Of a stretch of DNA of 64,000 bases, positions 47,394 to 58,987 are shown in pieces. Source of the DNA: Avena insularis (Eukaryota > Streptophyta > Magnoliopsida > Poales > Poaceae); the NCBI GenBank assembly GCA_023614405.1, contig CM042688.1:72588253-72652252 (forward strand), read 5' to 3'. The translations under genes and the position numbers were made by a program. Positions within the stretch are counted from its first letter, which is position 1. Each line of letters starts with the position of its first letter. Under the pieces are notes generated by a model. It was given only the letters and a program-made list of their open reading frames with translations, was not told where the DNA came from and made no database searches.

Positions 47394-50167
47394 TTCTTCT
47401 TTTTGCTTCTTATGCATAACTTAAAGGCGTTAAAGAAAAGTACTTATTGGGAGATAACCCAAAAGTTTTAGATGAGTCTTGGAAGTTATTACTTCAGTAA
47501 TAACCGCTATTTATCCTTTTTATTTGCTTTTTGTGCCAAGAGTAACCTCTAATGAGAGAGAAGTAATGATTGGGAAAGTTGATGTCCCGAAACAGATTTC
47601 TGTGCTTCACTGTAAAAATTCGTGTAAAATCTCTGTATGTTATTTTGAGGCATGAATTTTTCTGCTTCTTCCGCAGGTTGATATCTAACTTTCATTAGTT
47701 CAACACTTTTTGATTTGAGAAACATAAGGCCTTCTAAAAAATTCGTCTTTACCTGTTGGTCTGTTTTGATAGATTTTTGCCATTTTCTGCATTTGCTTCT
47801 TGTTGGTTCCTTTTTGAGTTCTTTTGGGGAATTGAGCTTTTTGAGCACAGTGCTACAATAGCCAGTGTTCTAATGTAAGTTTATTTGGTGTTAGAACTAA
47901 ACCTTAAGACTTATTTATCTTGAGTGCACTAATGTTGCTAATAAAGATTGTGTGAAGTTTTGTATGAAGGAAAAATTTCAAGTGTATGGAAGGAATAAGT
48001 AATGAGATGAAGGAGGGACTAAAGCTCAAGCTTGGGGATGCCACGCGTGTCACCCCGAGAAATATCCAAGAAGTACAAGCGTCAAAGCTTGGGGATGCCC
48101 AAGGCATCCCCTTCTTCATCAATAAAAATCACAGGTTTCTTCCAAACGCTTCATTTTTATTGTTTCATGCATAGTTGTGTTGTTCTTGGAGCGTCTTCTT
48201 TTTAGTTTTCGTTTTGGTTTTTCGTTTGCTTTTGTTTGCTTAGTTTTCTGAATAAATTGGTTGGACCCCCTCTTTCATACATTGGTTTTCAAATAGTTTG
48301 GTTTGGTTTGGAAAAGAGTAGGAAAGCTCATGCTTAAGTGGTAAAAAGAGCTTGTTTTTGACTGTGGCCTATGCTTTGTCATGCCATGCTTGATATTGTT
48401 TTGGCTTTATGCTTAGTATTCTTTGCTGTAGCATGACTTGTTATAAACAATTGAGATTTCTTAATGTGCCTTGAAAGAATCATGCGTTGTTTTAGCATAT
48501 TAAAGCATAATATTGTGGTATTCTCCTTTGATGCTTTATTTGGGTTGACTTGGCACATGCTCACACCATGTTATGACTATCCCAAGTCACCATAGCCTTT
48601 ATGATCCTTTAGTTTTCAACTTGTAGTATCACTTTTTGCTGTGATTAATGATGTTTTGTCGCTCTGCATGATTATGGCCATTATTGCTCTCTTAGTTGGT
48701 CGCTCCTAGTCTTTTGCTAGCCTCCACAGCCAAGTATGAGTTCCAATCATGCATCCAACTCCCTAAACCAAGTTATTCCAAAGAGTCCACCATACCTACC
48801 TACTAGCTTATGCAATTCCAAGTATGTTCATGCTTTTGTTTACCTTCCAAATTAAACTTGTTATGCGAAAACTAGTGATTAAAGCTCTCACAAACTTGAT
48901 GGCACACTTTACTTTTCTTGCCCTTAATAAACTTGAACCATTGTGTCGTCTATGTTGTATATGCTTGCGCTTATTTGTTGGGAATTAGCAGAACCATGCT
49001 GTCATGGGGAACGCTTTCAACATTGCACTTGGTACTTGTACCTAGTTGATATCATGCTCTTTTCTCTATGGATGTCGTCGGTGTGAAATGAAAGGGGAGC
49101 TTGTAAGTCCATGGAGTTATGTATATGTGTTAGAGAAACGCCTAGGCCGCTGGTCTAATCCATGCTGACATGGTGGAAACCTGCAGCGTAACCATAATGA
49201 GTTGTCTATGAAGCATTCTTCTTATAAAAAAAGAGTCCTATATTGAGAAAAAAGAAAAAAAGAAAAAAGAGAGATTATGAAAAGAGGAAAGAGAGAAAAA
49301 AGCACCATATTCCCATGGTAAATAAGAAGATTGCTGAGATGCTCGTTTCTGCTTGCCTTGTCATTTTGATATGGGGATTCTTCCGTATCATCGGGCAAGG
49401 GGTACCCCGTTGGCGGTTCTCTATGATACACATGTACTTATAATGACAAGAACTTACCGGTGACTAAACTTGAGTAGCATGAGGAGCGGCCCTCGTATTC
49501 AAGGGACATGAGATTTCTAACTTATACTTCGTCAAGCATGTACACCATAGTTTGTTCACTTTAACCTTAATCACTTCAAGATGCTTATGATAGGGGCAAT
49601 GAGGGCTGAAAGCTATAAGTACCATAATTTTTGGAAGCTCTTTATGAGACTTGAATACCTACTTCCTTCTATGAAGGCCTTTCTTCCACCATTATATTGA
49701 GTCTCCACCTTCTACCTTTATGCACCTACTTTGTGAGCATAGTGGCCATTCTTAGTTCTATGTGCATTGTCCCAAGACTAGTTGATTGATGCATAACTTG
49801 ATATTGCTTGTTTTAAACTATTTGTATCTAATCACTCTTATGAACTTTGAAGGTGTCCTATGCAATTATATTTGCTACTCTATGAGGGACAAGCTGAATA
49901 CTATTATGCTATGTTTTCTTTATGTGAAACAAACAAACGTCTTGCAAAGCATTGTTATTCATGAATCTTTTGTTTGTGCCTTTTCATGTTGCATCATAGT
50001 TTCTTTGTCTTAATGCTAGAACTTTGTCTTTCATGTTATGATTGAAGTACTATGATCCCAGCTTTGAATGTTTTACAAATACTTTGATCAAGTCTTTGAT
50101 GGTGCATGTCACCTCAAAAATTATTCTTTCTTTTTATCACTTACCTACTCGAGGACGAGCAGGAGTT
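47394..50167 (+). other. 3' untranslated module of G, shared with F
   Basis: From 47418 it matches F 38955 onward. It contains two PPT-like AAGCTTGGGGATG copies (48028-48040, 48085-48097). The second begins a perfect 9-bp hairpin, GGGGATGCC / GGCATCCCC (48091-48111). A purine-rich tract (about 49235-49302) replaces a shorter A-rich stretch of F. Confidence 0.8.
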
Positions 50168-50180
50168 AAGCTTGGGGATG
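50168..50180 (+). other. Polypurine tract of G
   Basis: AAGCTTGGGGATG ends one base before the 3' LTR, as in F. Confidence 0.75.
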
Positions 50181-50181
50181 T

Positions 50182-51781
50182 TGATACATTGCAAATGTAT
50201 CTATAATTTTTGATGTTCCATGCTTGGTTTTATCTACTTTCTTGTGTTTTGTCCACACTTTGGAGTACTTTTCATATGATTTCTTGGACTAACCTATTAA
50301 CAAGAGCCATAGTGCCAGCTGCCTGTTTTCTGCTGTTTTTGATTCCAAGAAAGTCAGAAAATGAATATTCTCGGAATTAGACGGGTCAAAAGCAAAAGTG
50401 CCTATTTTTCTAGAAGACATCTGATGCCAGAATACGAGACGGAGAAGGGCTGGGGCCCGGCCACACCACCTGGTCGCGCGGCCAGGCCTGGCCCGCACCA
50501 GGGGGTGGTTTGGCCGACCCCAGCACCCCCTCGGCCTCTCCTTCCGCCTATATATTGCCCTTAGGACCAAAACCCTAAGTACCATATCAAAAATCCACGA
50601 AAGAGTCTGTAGCTGCCGTCGTCTCTGTCCCTAGATCGGGAGGGATCTGAAGCTCTTCCCGGCACCCTGCCGGAGAGGGGAATTCCCCTTGGAGGCCTTC
50701 TTCATCAGCATGCAAGCCTCCGGTGTGATGCGTGAGTAGTTTATCTCTGGACTACGAGTCCATGTAGTAGCTAGATGGCTGGTTCTCCTCCTTTGTGCTT
50801 TCATGTCTAGTTCTTGTGAGCTCCGTTCATGATTAAGATCATCTATTTGTAATTCTGCATGTTGTGTTTGCGGGGATCCGATGGATATTGAGATGCTATT
50901 TCAGATTGATTATTGATTCTATCATGTCTTTGTTATTTGTAATCTTGCATGCTTTCCGTTGTTAGCAGCTATCTTGGCCAAGTAGATGCTAGCAACTCCA
51001 AGAGTTAGTATTTATGCTCGATAGTGGGTTCATGCCTCTGGTAATATAGGGAAGTGACTGAAATCTCTAAGGTACTAGATGTGTTGTTGCTACTAGGGAG
51101 AAAACAACAATCCTTTGTTCATAGAACAATCGTATTGTTTACATTACACGCAATTCGTAAAGCAATAATCTGTTGCTTGCAACTTAATACTAGAGGGGGT
51201 TCGGATGATAACCTGAAGGTGGATTATTAGTCATAGATGCAGTTGGATGGCGGTCTATGTATAATGTTGTAATGCCCAATCAAGTTCCAAAGGAGTCAAG
51301 ATGATTAGTATATGCATGTATTGCTTTCTCGATGTTTGTCAATTGCCCCGTTGTAATTTATTCACCCAGCATGTTATCTATCTTAAGGAGAGCCACCTCT
51401 AGTGAACTATGGATCCCGGTCCTTTTCTTTTACATACAATCTACAAACTGTTTACTGCTTTGTGTTTACTTTCTGCAAACTATTACTTCCTTCCATTCGA
51501 TAAGTTTAATCCTTTGTTTTCAGCAAAAACCGGTGAGATTGACAACCTCATCGCAAGTTGGGGACAAAGTTCTGTGGTTGTGTTGTGTAGGTCTCCACGT
51601 TGCTACTAGCACCGGTAGTGCGCCCTGCCAAGGCTCAGCTAGAAACACCTTTGGGGTGTTTCCTTGCTCCTACTGGATCGATTAAACCTTGGTTTCATAA
51701 CTGAGGGAAACTTGTTGTTGTGCTCATCATACCTTCCTCTTGGGGTTTCCCAACAAGCTCTACATCAACACTGAGCCATCA
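50182..51781 (+). repeat. 3' LTR of gypsy element G
   Basis: A 1600-bp LTR, TGATACATTGC to GAGCCATCA, followed by TSD CTCCA. Confidence 0.92.
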
Positions 51782-51786
51782 CTCCA

Positions 51787-52420
51787 CAGTTCAGTGTGCC
51801 ATCCTGTATGGTTTAGAATCAGAGCTTTAGAAGCATTTTGAGCACCGCGACCCTTTTGATATAATCAATGAGCTCAAAATGATATTTGAAACTTATGTAA
51901 CCGTGGAAAGCTATGAGGCCTCCGAGAAGTTCTTTAACTGCAAGATGGAAGAGAGCAGCTCCATTAGCAAGCACATGCTCCAAATGTCTGGGCACGCGAA
52001 CAAGCTCCAAGATTTGGGAATAACGATTCCTAATGCATTGGGGATTCATCGTGTCCTCCAATCACTGCCACCTAGTTACAATAACTTTGTTGTGAACTAT
52101 AATATGCACTGCATGAATAAGACATTGTCTGAACTCTTCTCGATGTTGAAAACCGCTAAAGTGAAAATAAAGAAAGAGCACCAAGTGTTGATGGTCAATA
52201 AGACCACCAATTTCAAGAAACAGGGCAAGCCTAAGAATAAGGGCAACTTCAAGAAGGATGGCAAGAAAGCTATCGCACCTGCTAAGAAGCCCAAGGCTGG
52301 TCCTAAGCCTGATACTGAGTACTTTTACTGCAAGGGTGAAGGTCACTAGAAGCGTAACTGCCCCAAGTACCTGACGGATCTGAAGAACAGCAACATCAAG
52401 AAGAAAGGTATATTTGATAT
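51787..52420 (+). pseudogene. gag: Copia gag of E, C-terminal part
   Basis: The gag frame continues after the G insertion. An in-frame TAG lies at 51828-51830, then 156 codons are open (51879-52349) with the copia gag core (IHRVLQSLPPSYNNF) and a basic Lys-rich tail. The zinc knuckle reads YFYCKGEGH, stop, KRNC. Its first Cys has become Tyr and the following Trp codon is TAG (about 52347). A's gag keeps the first two Cys of this motif. Confidence 0.85.
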
Positions 52421-52632
52421 ACATGTTATTGATGTGTATCTAACTAGTAATCTTAGTAGTGCCTGGGTATTTGAACTGGTTCGGTTGCTCATATTTGTAA
52501 CTCGAAACAGGAGCTGCGGAATAAACAAAGACTAGTGAGAGACGAGGTGACAATGCGTGTTGGAAATGGCTCCAAGGTTGATGTGATCGTCGTCGGCACG
52601 CTCCCTCTTCATCTACCTTCGGGGTTAGAAAT
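52421..52632 (+). pseudogene. pol: Protease-region relic of E
   Basis: The stretch between gag and integrase is frameshifted. Pieces such as GNGSKVDVIVVGTLPLHLPSG (52561-52620) match A's equivalent. No DSG/DTG active site is readable. Confidence 0.5.
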
Positions 52633-53720
52633 TTGAATAATTGTTATTTGGTGTTTGCGTTAAGCATGAACATTATATTTGGATCTTGTTTGCGAGACGG
52701 TTATTCGTTTAAGTCTGAGAATAATGGTTGTTCGATTTATATGAGTAATATCCTTTATGGTCATGTGCCTGAGATGAATGGTTTATTCTTACTAAATCTC
52801 GATAGTAGTGATACACATGTTCACAACATAGATGCTAAACGAATAAAATTGAATGATAATTCCACATACATGTGGCACTATCATCTTGGTCACATTGGAG
52901 TGAAACGCATGAAGAAACTCCATACCGGTGGACTTCTTGAATCACTTGATTTCGAATCACTTGAAAGATGCGAAGCATGTCTAATGGGAAAAATGACTAA
53001 GACTCCATTCTCTGGGATAATGGAGCGAGCTACAGACTTATTGGAAATAATACATACCGATGTGTGTGGTCTAATGAGTGTAACATTGCGTGGTGGATAT
53101 CATTATGTTCTTACTTTCACGGATGACTTGAGTAGATATGGGTATATCTACTTTATGAAACATAAGTCTGAAACTTTCGAGAAGTTTAAAGAATTTCAAA
53201 ATGAAGTAGAAAATCAGCGTAACAAGAAGATTAAGTTTCTGCATTCTGACCGCGGAGGTGAATATCTAAGTTACGAGTTTGGCATGCATTTAAAGAAATG
53301 CAGAATACTTTCACAATTGACACCGCCAGGAACACCACGGCGTAATGGTGTGTCCAAACATCGTAATCGAACTCTCTTAGATATGTTTCGGTCTATGATG
53401 TCTCTTACAGATTTACCGTTATCGTTTTGGGGTCATGCATTAGATACAACTGCATTCACTTTAAATAGGGCACCATCTAAATCCGTTGAAACGACACCGT
53501 ATGAATTGTGGTTTGGAAAGAAACTTAAGTTGTCGTTCCTTAAAGTTTGGGGCTACCAAGCTTATGTAAAGAAGTTATAACCCGACAAGCTTGAACCCAA
53601 AGCAAAAAATGTGTCTTCATAGGATACCCTAAAGAAACAATTGGGTATACCTTCTATCATAGACCCGAAGGCAAAAAATTTGTTGCCAAGAATGGATCCT
53701 TTCTTGAAAAGGAGTTTCTC
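52633..53720 (+). pseudogene. pol: Copia integrase of E, catalytic Glu lost
   Basis: A 315-codon open frame (52633-53577), then stop and frameshift. It holds the pre-integrase zinc-binding region (MWHYHLGHIGVKRMKK, CEAC), the first Asp (HTDVCGL, about residue 142) and the second Asp (HSDRGGEY, about residue 210). Where A has GVSERHNRT, E reads GVSKHRNRT, so the catalytic Glu is Lys. Even this long frame would therefore be inactive. Downstream, 53580-53720 is the linker out of frame. Confidence 0.9.
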
Positions 53721-54707
53721 TTGAAAGAAGTGACTGGAAGGAAAGTGGAACTCGACGAGGTTGTTGAACCTTCTCTCAGATTTGAGAGTAGCGCATCACC
53801 GGAAGATGTTTCTGTGCCACCTGCACCAATAAGAGAGGAAGCTAATGATGGTGATCATGAAACTTCGAACGAAGTTGCTACTGAACCTCACAGGTCGACG
53901 AGGGTTTGTACCACTCATGATTGGTATGACCCTATCTTGAATGTCATGTTGGTGGATAACACCGATGACCCTACGACGTATGAGGAAGCAATGATGAGCC
54001 CAGATTCCAACAAATGTCAAGAAGCCATGAAATCCGAATATGGATCCATGTACTAAAACCAAGTGTGGACTTTGGTGGACCGTCTAGATGGCCGCAAGGC
54101 TGTCGAGAACAAATGGATCTTTAAAAAGAAAACAGACGTTGATGGTAACGTTACTATCTATAAAGCTCGACTTGTCGCGAAAGGGTTCCTACAAATTCAA
54201 GGAGTTGACTACGGTGAGACTTTCTCACCAATAGCGAAGCTAAAGTCTGTGAGGATTTTGTTAGCAATCACTGCATTTTTCGATTATGAGATTTGGAAGA
54301 TGGATGTCAAAACGGCATTCCTTAATGGTGACATTGAGGAAGAGTTGTATATGGTACAACCCAAGGGTTTTGTCGATCCTAAAGATACTGACAAGGTATG
54401 CAAACTTCATCGCTCCATTTATGGACTGAAGCAAGCAACCTGGAGCTGGAATCAATGTTTTGTTAAGGTGATCAAAATTTTTGGATTTATACAAACTTTT
54501 GGAGAAGCTTGTATTTACAAGAAAGTGAGTGGGAGCTCCGTAGCATTCCTAGTTCTATATGTGGATGACATATTGTTGATTGGGAATGATATAGAACTTC
54601 TTCAAGGTGTCAAAGCCTATTTGAATAATAGTTTTTCAATGAAGGATCTTGGCGAAGCGGCATACATTTTAGGCATCAAGATTTATAGAGATAGATCAAG
54701 ACGCTAA
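53721..54707 (+). pseudogene. pol: Copia reverse transcriptase of E
   Basis: One frame with a single TAA (54054-54056), where A-like elements have a Glu codon. The N-terminal part is the acidic linker. The second (54063-54707, 214 codons) carries [30 protein letters not shown] (first catalytic Asp), SIYGLKQA, and YVDDILLIGND (both Asp intact, about 54559-54591). A stop at 54705 and a frameshift then separate it from RNase H. It copies element RNA into DNA in intact relatives. Confidence 0.92.
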
Positions 54708-55540
54708 ATAGCGCTTTCACAAAGTACATACCTCTGGACAAGGTTCTAAAGAGGTGTATAATGGAAGAAAGCAAGAAAGGGTTCTTGCCCATGTTGCCAG
54801 GTAAGACCTTGAGTAAGACTCGAAGTCTAGCTACGGCAGAAGATAGAGAGAAGATGAGTAAAATCCCCTATGTCTTGGCCATAGGTTCTATCATGTATGC
54901 CATGCTATGTACGAGATTGGATATCGCATATGCTGTAAGTTTGACCAGCAGATATCAAAGTGATCCTAGAGTGGAACACTGGACAGCGGTCAAAAATATC
55001 CTGAAGTACCTAAAAAGGACTAAGGATATGGTTCTTTCCTATGGAGGTGACGAATAGCTTGTTGTAAACAGTTACACCGATGATAGTTGGAACACCGATC
55101 TGGATGACTCTAAGTCATAGTCTGGATACGTATTTATTTTGAATGGTGCAGCAGTAAGCTAGAGGAGTGCCAAGCAAAGTGTTGTGGAAAAATCTTCAAC
55201 TGAATCGGAGTACATAGCTGCTTCGGAGGCTGCATAAGAAGCGATATGGATGAAGGAGTTCATTGCTGATCTTGGTGTGATTCCTAGTGCGTTGGACCCG
55301 ATGGCCATCTACTGTGACAACATGGGTGCCATAGCTAATGCACAGGAGCCAAGGTCACATAAGAAGCTGAAACACATCAAGCTACATTTTCATGCTATTC
55401 GCGAGTATGTCCAAGATGGTGACATAAAGATTTGCAAAATACACACTGATCTAAATGTGGCAGATCCAATGACTAAACCTCTCCCTAGAGCAAAACATGA
55501 CCGACACCAGAATGCCATGGGTGTTAGGTACATTACCAAC
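54708..55540 (+). pseudogene. pol: RT C-terminus and RNase H of E
   Basis: It reads in another frame from 54761 (MEESKKGFLPMLPG, LDIAYAVSLTSRYQSDP) with stops at 55055, about 55118, 55160 and 55235. It ends with the RNase H tail (IYCDNMGAIANAQEP, HIKLHFHAIREYV, DLNVADPMTKPLPRAKH). Motif order is normal for copia. RNase H removes RNA from the hybrid during reverse transcription. Confidence 0.88.
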
Positions 55541-55559
55541 TCTAGTGCAAGTGGGAGAC
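55541..55559 (+). other. Polypurine tract of E
   Basis: CTCTAGTGCAAGTGGGAGAC adjoins the 3' LTR. Confidence 0.82.
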
Positions 55560-57199
55560 TATTGGAGTTATGCCCAAGAGGCAATAATAAAGTGGTTATT
55601 ATTATATCTTTGTGTTTGCGATAAATGTTTACATTCCATGGTATAATTGTATTAATAGGAAACACTAGTACTTGTATGTTTTGTAAACATAAGAGAGTCC
55701 CTAGTAAGCCTCTTATTGAAATAGCTTGTTGATTAATAGATGATCATGGTTTCCTGATCATGGACATTGGATGTTATTAATAATAGTATCATATCATTAG
55801 GAGAATGATGTGATGGACATACACCCATAGTAAGCTAGCATAAGATCAAGGCGTTAAGTTTGTTTTGCTACAAGCTTTCAAATACATATTAACCTAATCC
55901 TTCGACCATGAGATCATGTTAATCACCATCACCGGATGAGTGCTTTGATGACATCAAACGCCGCTTCATAACTTGGTGGTTATAAAGGTGGCATTAGGTA
56001 TTCTGAAAGTATGTGTTGAAGCGCATGGATCAAGAATGGGATTTTTCCATCCAAGTGACGGATAGATATGCTCTGGGCCCTCTCAGTGGAATGTCATCCA
56101 ATTAGCTTGCAAGCATGTGACTAGATCACAAGGGATGTCATATCACGGTACGAGTAAAGAGTACTTATCGGTAATGAGGTGGAACTAGGTATGGAGATAC
56201 CGATGATCGAACCTAGGATAAGTAGAGTATCACGTGACAAAGGGAACCAATATCGTATGTTAATGGTCCTTTTGATCACGAAGTCATCGTTGAATATGTG
56301 GGAGCCATTATGGATCTCCAGGTCCCGCTATTGGTTATTGATCAGAGAGGTGTCTCGATCATGTCTGCATAGTTTGCGAACCGTAGGGTGACACACTTAA
56401 GGTTCGATGTTGTTTAAGTAGATATGGAATATGAGTTGGAGACCGAATGTTGTTCGGAGTCTTGGATTGGATCCAGGACATCACGAGGAGACCTGGAATG
56501 ATCCGAAGAATAAGATTCTTGTAATGGAAGTCATTTTCTTGGGTTCGAAAAAGAACTGGAGTTTTTGGTTGGAGCTTCTAGAAGGTTTCGGAAGGTTCTA
56601 AGAAGATAAACTTGAATCTCAAGATTATAGGGGATAAGACTTGGGGGGAAGTAAACTCCCCCCTCCCATGCGCCGGCCCTAGGGAAGTGGGGCCAAGGGG
56701 GAACCCTAGGCTGCACCCCCTCTATATAAAGAGGGAGGGGTGGGGGCCTCCCCCTTGCCCTTCCACCCCAAACCTTAGCCGCCACTCTCCTCCTCCTTCC
56801 TCCTGCTCCGGCTTAGGCGAAGCCTTGCAGGATTTCTCTTCCACAACCACCACCACGTCGTCATGCTGCTGGGATTCCGAGGGGATCTACTACCTCCACT
56901 GCCCGCTGGAACAGGGAGAGGAAGGTCTATATCGACTCCGTACATGTGACCGAGTGCGGAAGCGCTGTCGGAACGCGGCACCAGAAGGATCGTCTACGTG
57001 ATCTTGCGATCGGCAAGTGATCGACTACATCAACCACGAGATCCGATGTCGCTAAAGGCTTTGGATCTTCGAGGGTTAGTTCTCATCTATCTCGTTGCAC
57101 TTATCTCGTAGATTAGATCTTGGATTTTTCCTAGATTGGATCTTGGTTTTGTTTATTTTTGCGGTAGATTTTTTTGTTTTCCCTGCTATGAACCCTACA
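55560..57199 (+). repeat. 3' LTR of copia element E
   Basis: A 1640-bp LTR beginning TATTGGAGTTATGCCC (TG mutated to TA) and ending CCCTACA. TATATAAA lies at 56723-56730. It is intact where the 5' LTR is split. Confidence 0.92.
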
Positions 57200-57333
57200 A
57201 GCGTGATGTCCAGATCCACTCGATCGGACGGCCAGCAAACGAAGGCTCGATCCGTCAAACTGGCCTCCAAGCACTTTTTAGCACTTGGGAATAAGAAAAC
57301 CGAGATGTTATATCCTCTTCAACTACATAGATG
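57200..57333. other. Flank of E insertion site
   Basis: It continues the pre-insertion sequence of 33692. Nothing recognised. Confidence 0.4.
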
Positions 57334-57458
57334 CTCCCTATGGTTCATATTAATTACCTCAATTTTGTCTAGATATGAATCTATCTAGTCTTAATATTTA
57401 ACTAGATATATACGAATCTGGATAAAGTTGAAAGGCCATTAATAAGGACCCGATGGAG
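57334..57458. mobile_element. Stowaway-like MITE 1
   Basis: About 125 bp with terminal inverted repeats: CTCCCTATGGTTCATATTAA on the left, and the complement on the right ending CCATTAATAAGGACCCGATGGAG followed by TA. Internal TCTAGATA palindromic parts fit Triticeae Stowaway (Tc1/mariner-derived) MITEs. The left TA target base pair appears mutated to TG. Confidence 0.8.
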
Positions 57459-57690
57459 TATATAAACTACATGGATAACATAAATGATGTTTGACCCGAG
57501 AAGATTTGTATCAACGGGTCTAAATGGGTGGATTTTTTTCCTCCAAGAATCCATAGGAAAATTTCCTAAGGATTCAAATCTTATGAATCAAATGACACCC
57601 ACAAGAAAAATTATGTGGATATGAATCCTCCAATCATACTTTGAAACTCCTTGGGGACCCTCGTTGATTCACATGATTTGTAAAATAGGC
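57459..57690. other. AT-rich unassigned segment between MITEs
   Basis: It contains TTCCTAAGGATTCAAAT-type sequence often seen in grass DNA-transposon relics, but no terminal repeats could be paired. Confidence 0.3.
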
Positions 57691-57692
57691 TA

Positions 57693-57799
57693 CTCCCTTG
57701 GGTACATATTAATGATCTCAACTTTATCTAGATACATATTTAGACTAGGTGCATTGGCATCTAGATAAAATTGAGGCCATTAATATGGACCGGAGGGAG
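57693..57799. mobile_element. Stowaway-like MITE 2
   Basis: 107 bp. CTCCCTTGGGTACATATTAA at the left pairs with TTAATATGGACCGGAGGGAG at the right. TA target duplications on both sides are intact (57691-57692, 57800-57801). Confidence 0.88.
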
Positions 57800-57801
57800 T
57801 A

Positions 57802-58572
57802 TAGGAAAAACTCGATAATAGAACATCACGGCATATGGAATCTAAGAGAATCCTAAACACAAGAATTAGTAAAAGAGTTGTTCGATTGCACCACACAAAA
57901 ATACATGAAATTTCGGTATAGAATCCTGAAAGTCTAACTCTTGCTAGGGATCCCATGGAAATGTAATGTAGAAAAGATTTTGGAGGATTCATTTCTTTGA
58001 ACCAAATGAACTCTATAGAAAAAATCATATGAACTGAGTCCTAATAAATTCCTTTGAAAATCCATCAAACTAGATAGGCCAATGAGGGCTTCATTGATTA
58101 AAAAATCCATTGGAATTTTGATCCTTGGATATTTTTCCAACTCAAACCTCTTTACAATTTCTTTATTTTTTCCTATGATGTTTTTATGTACGTTTTTTAT
58201 TTTTTTATCACGTAGGATTCACAAAAACATCCCTCTAATCTTTCATTTTTCTCGATCCTACCTTTTGAGAATCTTGTGAATTAAAGGGGCATTCAAAGAA
58301 GCCTTGAGTGAGTGCTCGAGCTAGAGAGGCACATAACACTTTTGTAGGAATGAGAGCAAGGAATAAATGCACAATATAATCAACATTCTATGAAGAATCT
58401 AATGAAACGTTTATATTGTATATATTGATATATTTTTCTATAAATTTAATTAAACTTATTATAGTAGTGTGACATAGGCGAAACCTAGATCTTAAATTAT
58501 TTTGGAACCGAGTGGGTAATTTCTAGAGACAGCTGCTTTCGACACCCGCCACCACAAAACATCCTCACTATG
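57802..58572. other. AT-rich relic region, possible DNA transposon
   Basis: No gene or clear terminal repeats. Sequences such as GAGGATTCATTTCTTTGAACC and the T-rich stretch at 58150-58210 resemble decayed DNA-transposon or MITE sequence, but this is a weak impression. Confidence 0.3.
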
Positions 58573-58779
58573 TGTTGAGAAAACGGCACCCCTACGTAAC
58601 CGGCTTAGAGACAACCGTCATCAATAACCGACCTTTAGATTAGCACGTTTTAACTGTGTATAAACCACTAGTGGCAGCTGCCACTCCTTATAAAGCGCCT
58701 CTTAGATCCTTGTATAAATAGGGCTCTGCCCAGATCAATAAAGCACAAGTTTCCATTCAATCGTTTTCAGTTTCTAACA
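58573..58779 (+). repeat. LTR copy 1 of element J
   Basis: 207 bp, TGTTGAGAAAACGGCACC to TTTCTAACA, with TATAAATA at 58713-58720. It directly abuts copy 2 with no base between. Confidence 0.9.
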
Positions 58780-58987
58780 TGTTGAGAAAATGGCACCCCT
58801 ACGTAACCCGGCTTGGAGACAACCATCATCAACAACCGACCTTTAGATTAGCACGTTTTAATTGTGTACAAACCGCTAGTGGCAACTGCCACTCCTTGTA
58901 AACCGCCTCTCAGATCCTTGTATAAATAGGGCTCTGCCCAGATCAATAAAGCACAAGTTTTCACTCAATCGCTTTCAGTTTCTAACA
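58780..58987 (+). repeat. LTR copy 2 of element J
   Basis: 208 bp, same limits and TATA box (58921-58928). It is followed by the PBS region and gag. Confidence 0.9.

Larger units (their letters stand above)
44943..51781 (+). mobile_element. Gypsy-type LTR retrotransposon G, non-autonomous, with unknown ORF
   Basis: LTRs 44943-46540 (1598 bp) and 50182-51781 (1600 bp) flank a 3.6-kb internal region. The TSD CTCCA is perfect (44938-44942, 51782-51786) and lies in E's gag. Neither gag nor pol was recognised. There is one ORF of ~207 codons with one stop, then a 2.7-kb untranslated module shared with F. The LTR pair looks very alike, suggesting a fairly recent insertion. Confidence 0.9.
33693..57199 (+). 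mobile_element. Ty1/copia retrotransposon E, split by nested gypsy elements F and G
   Basis: 5' LTR in two parts (33693-34851 and 43063-43517), PBS 43519, gag in two parts (44726-44942 and 51787-52420), integrase, RT, RNase H, PPT and 3' LTR (55560-57199). Flanks are GGCGT (33688-33692) and AGCGT (57200-57204), a 5-bp TSD with one mismatch. Without F and G it would be about 8.4 kb. All genes carry stops. Confidence 0.92.

Noticed and set aside
49235..49302. Purine-rich tract as a microsatellite of interest
   Set aside because: An irregular GA/A-rich expansion inside the untranslated module of G; no fixed unit.
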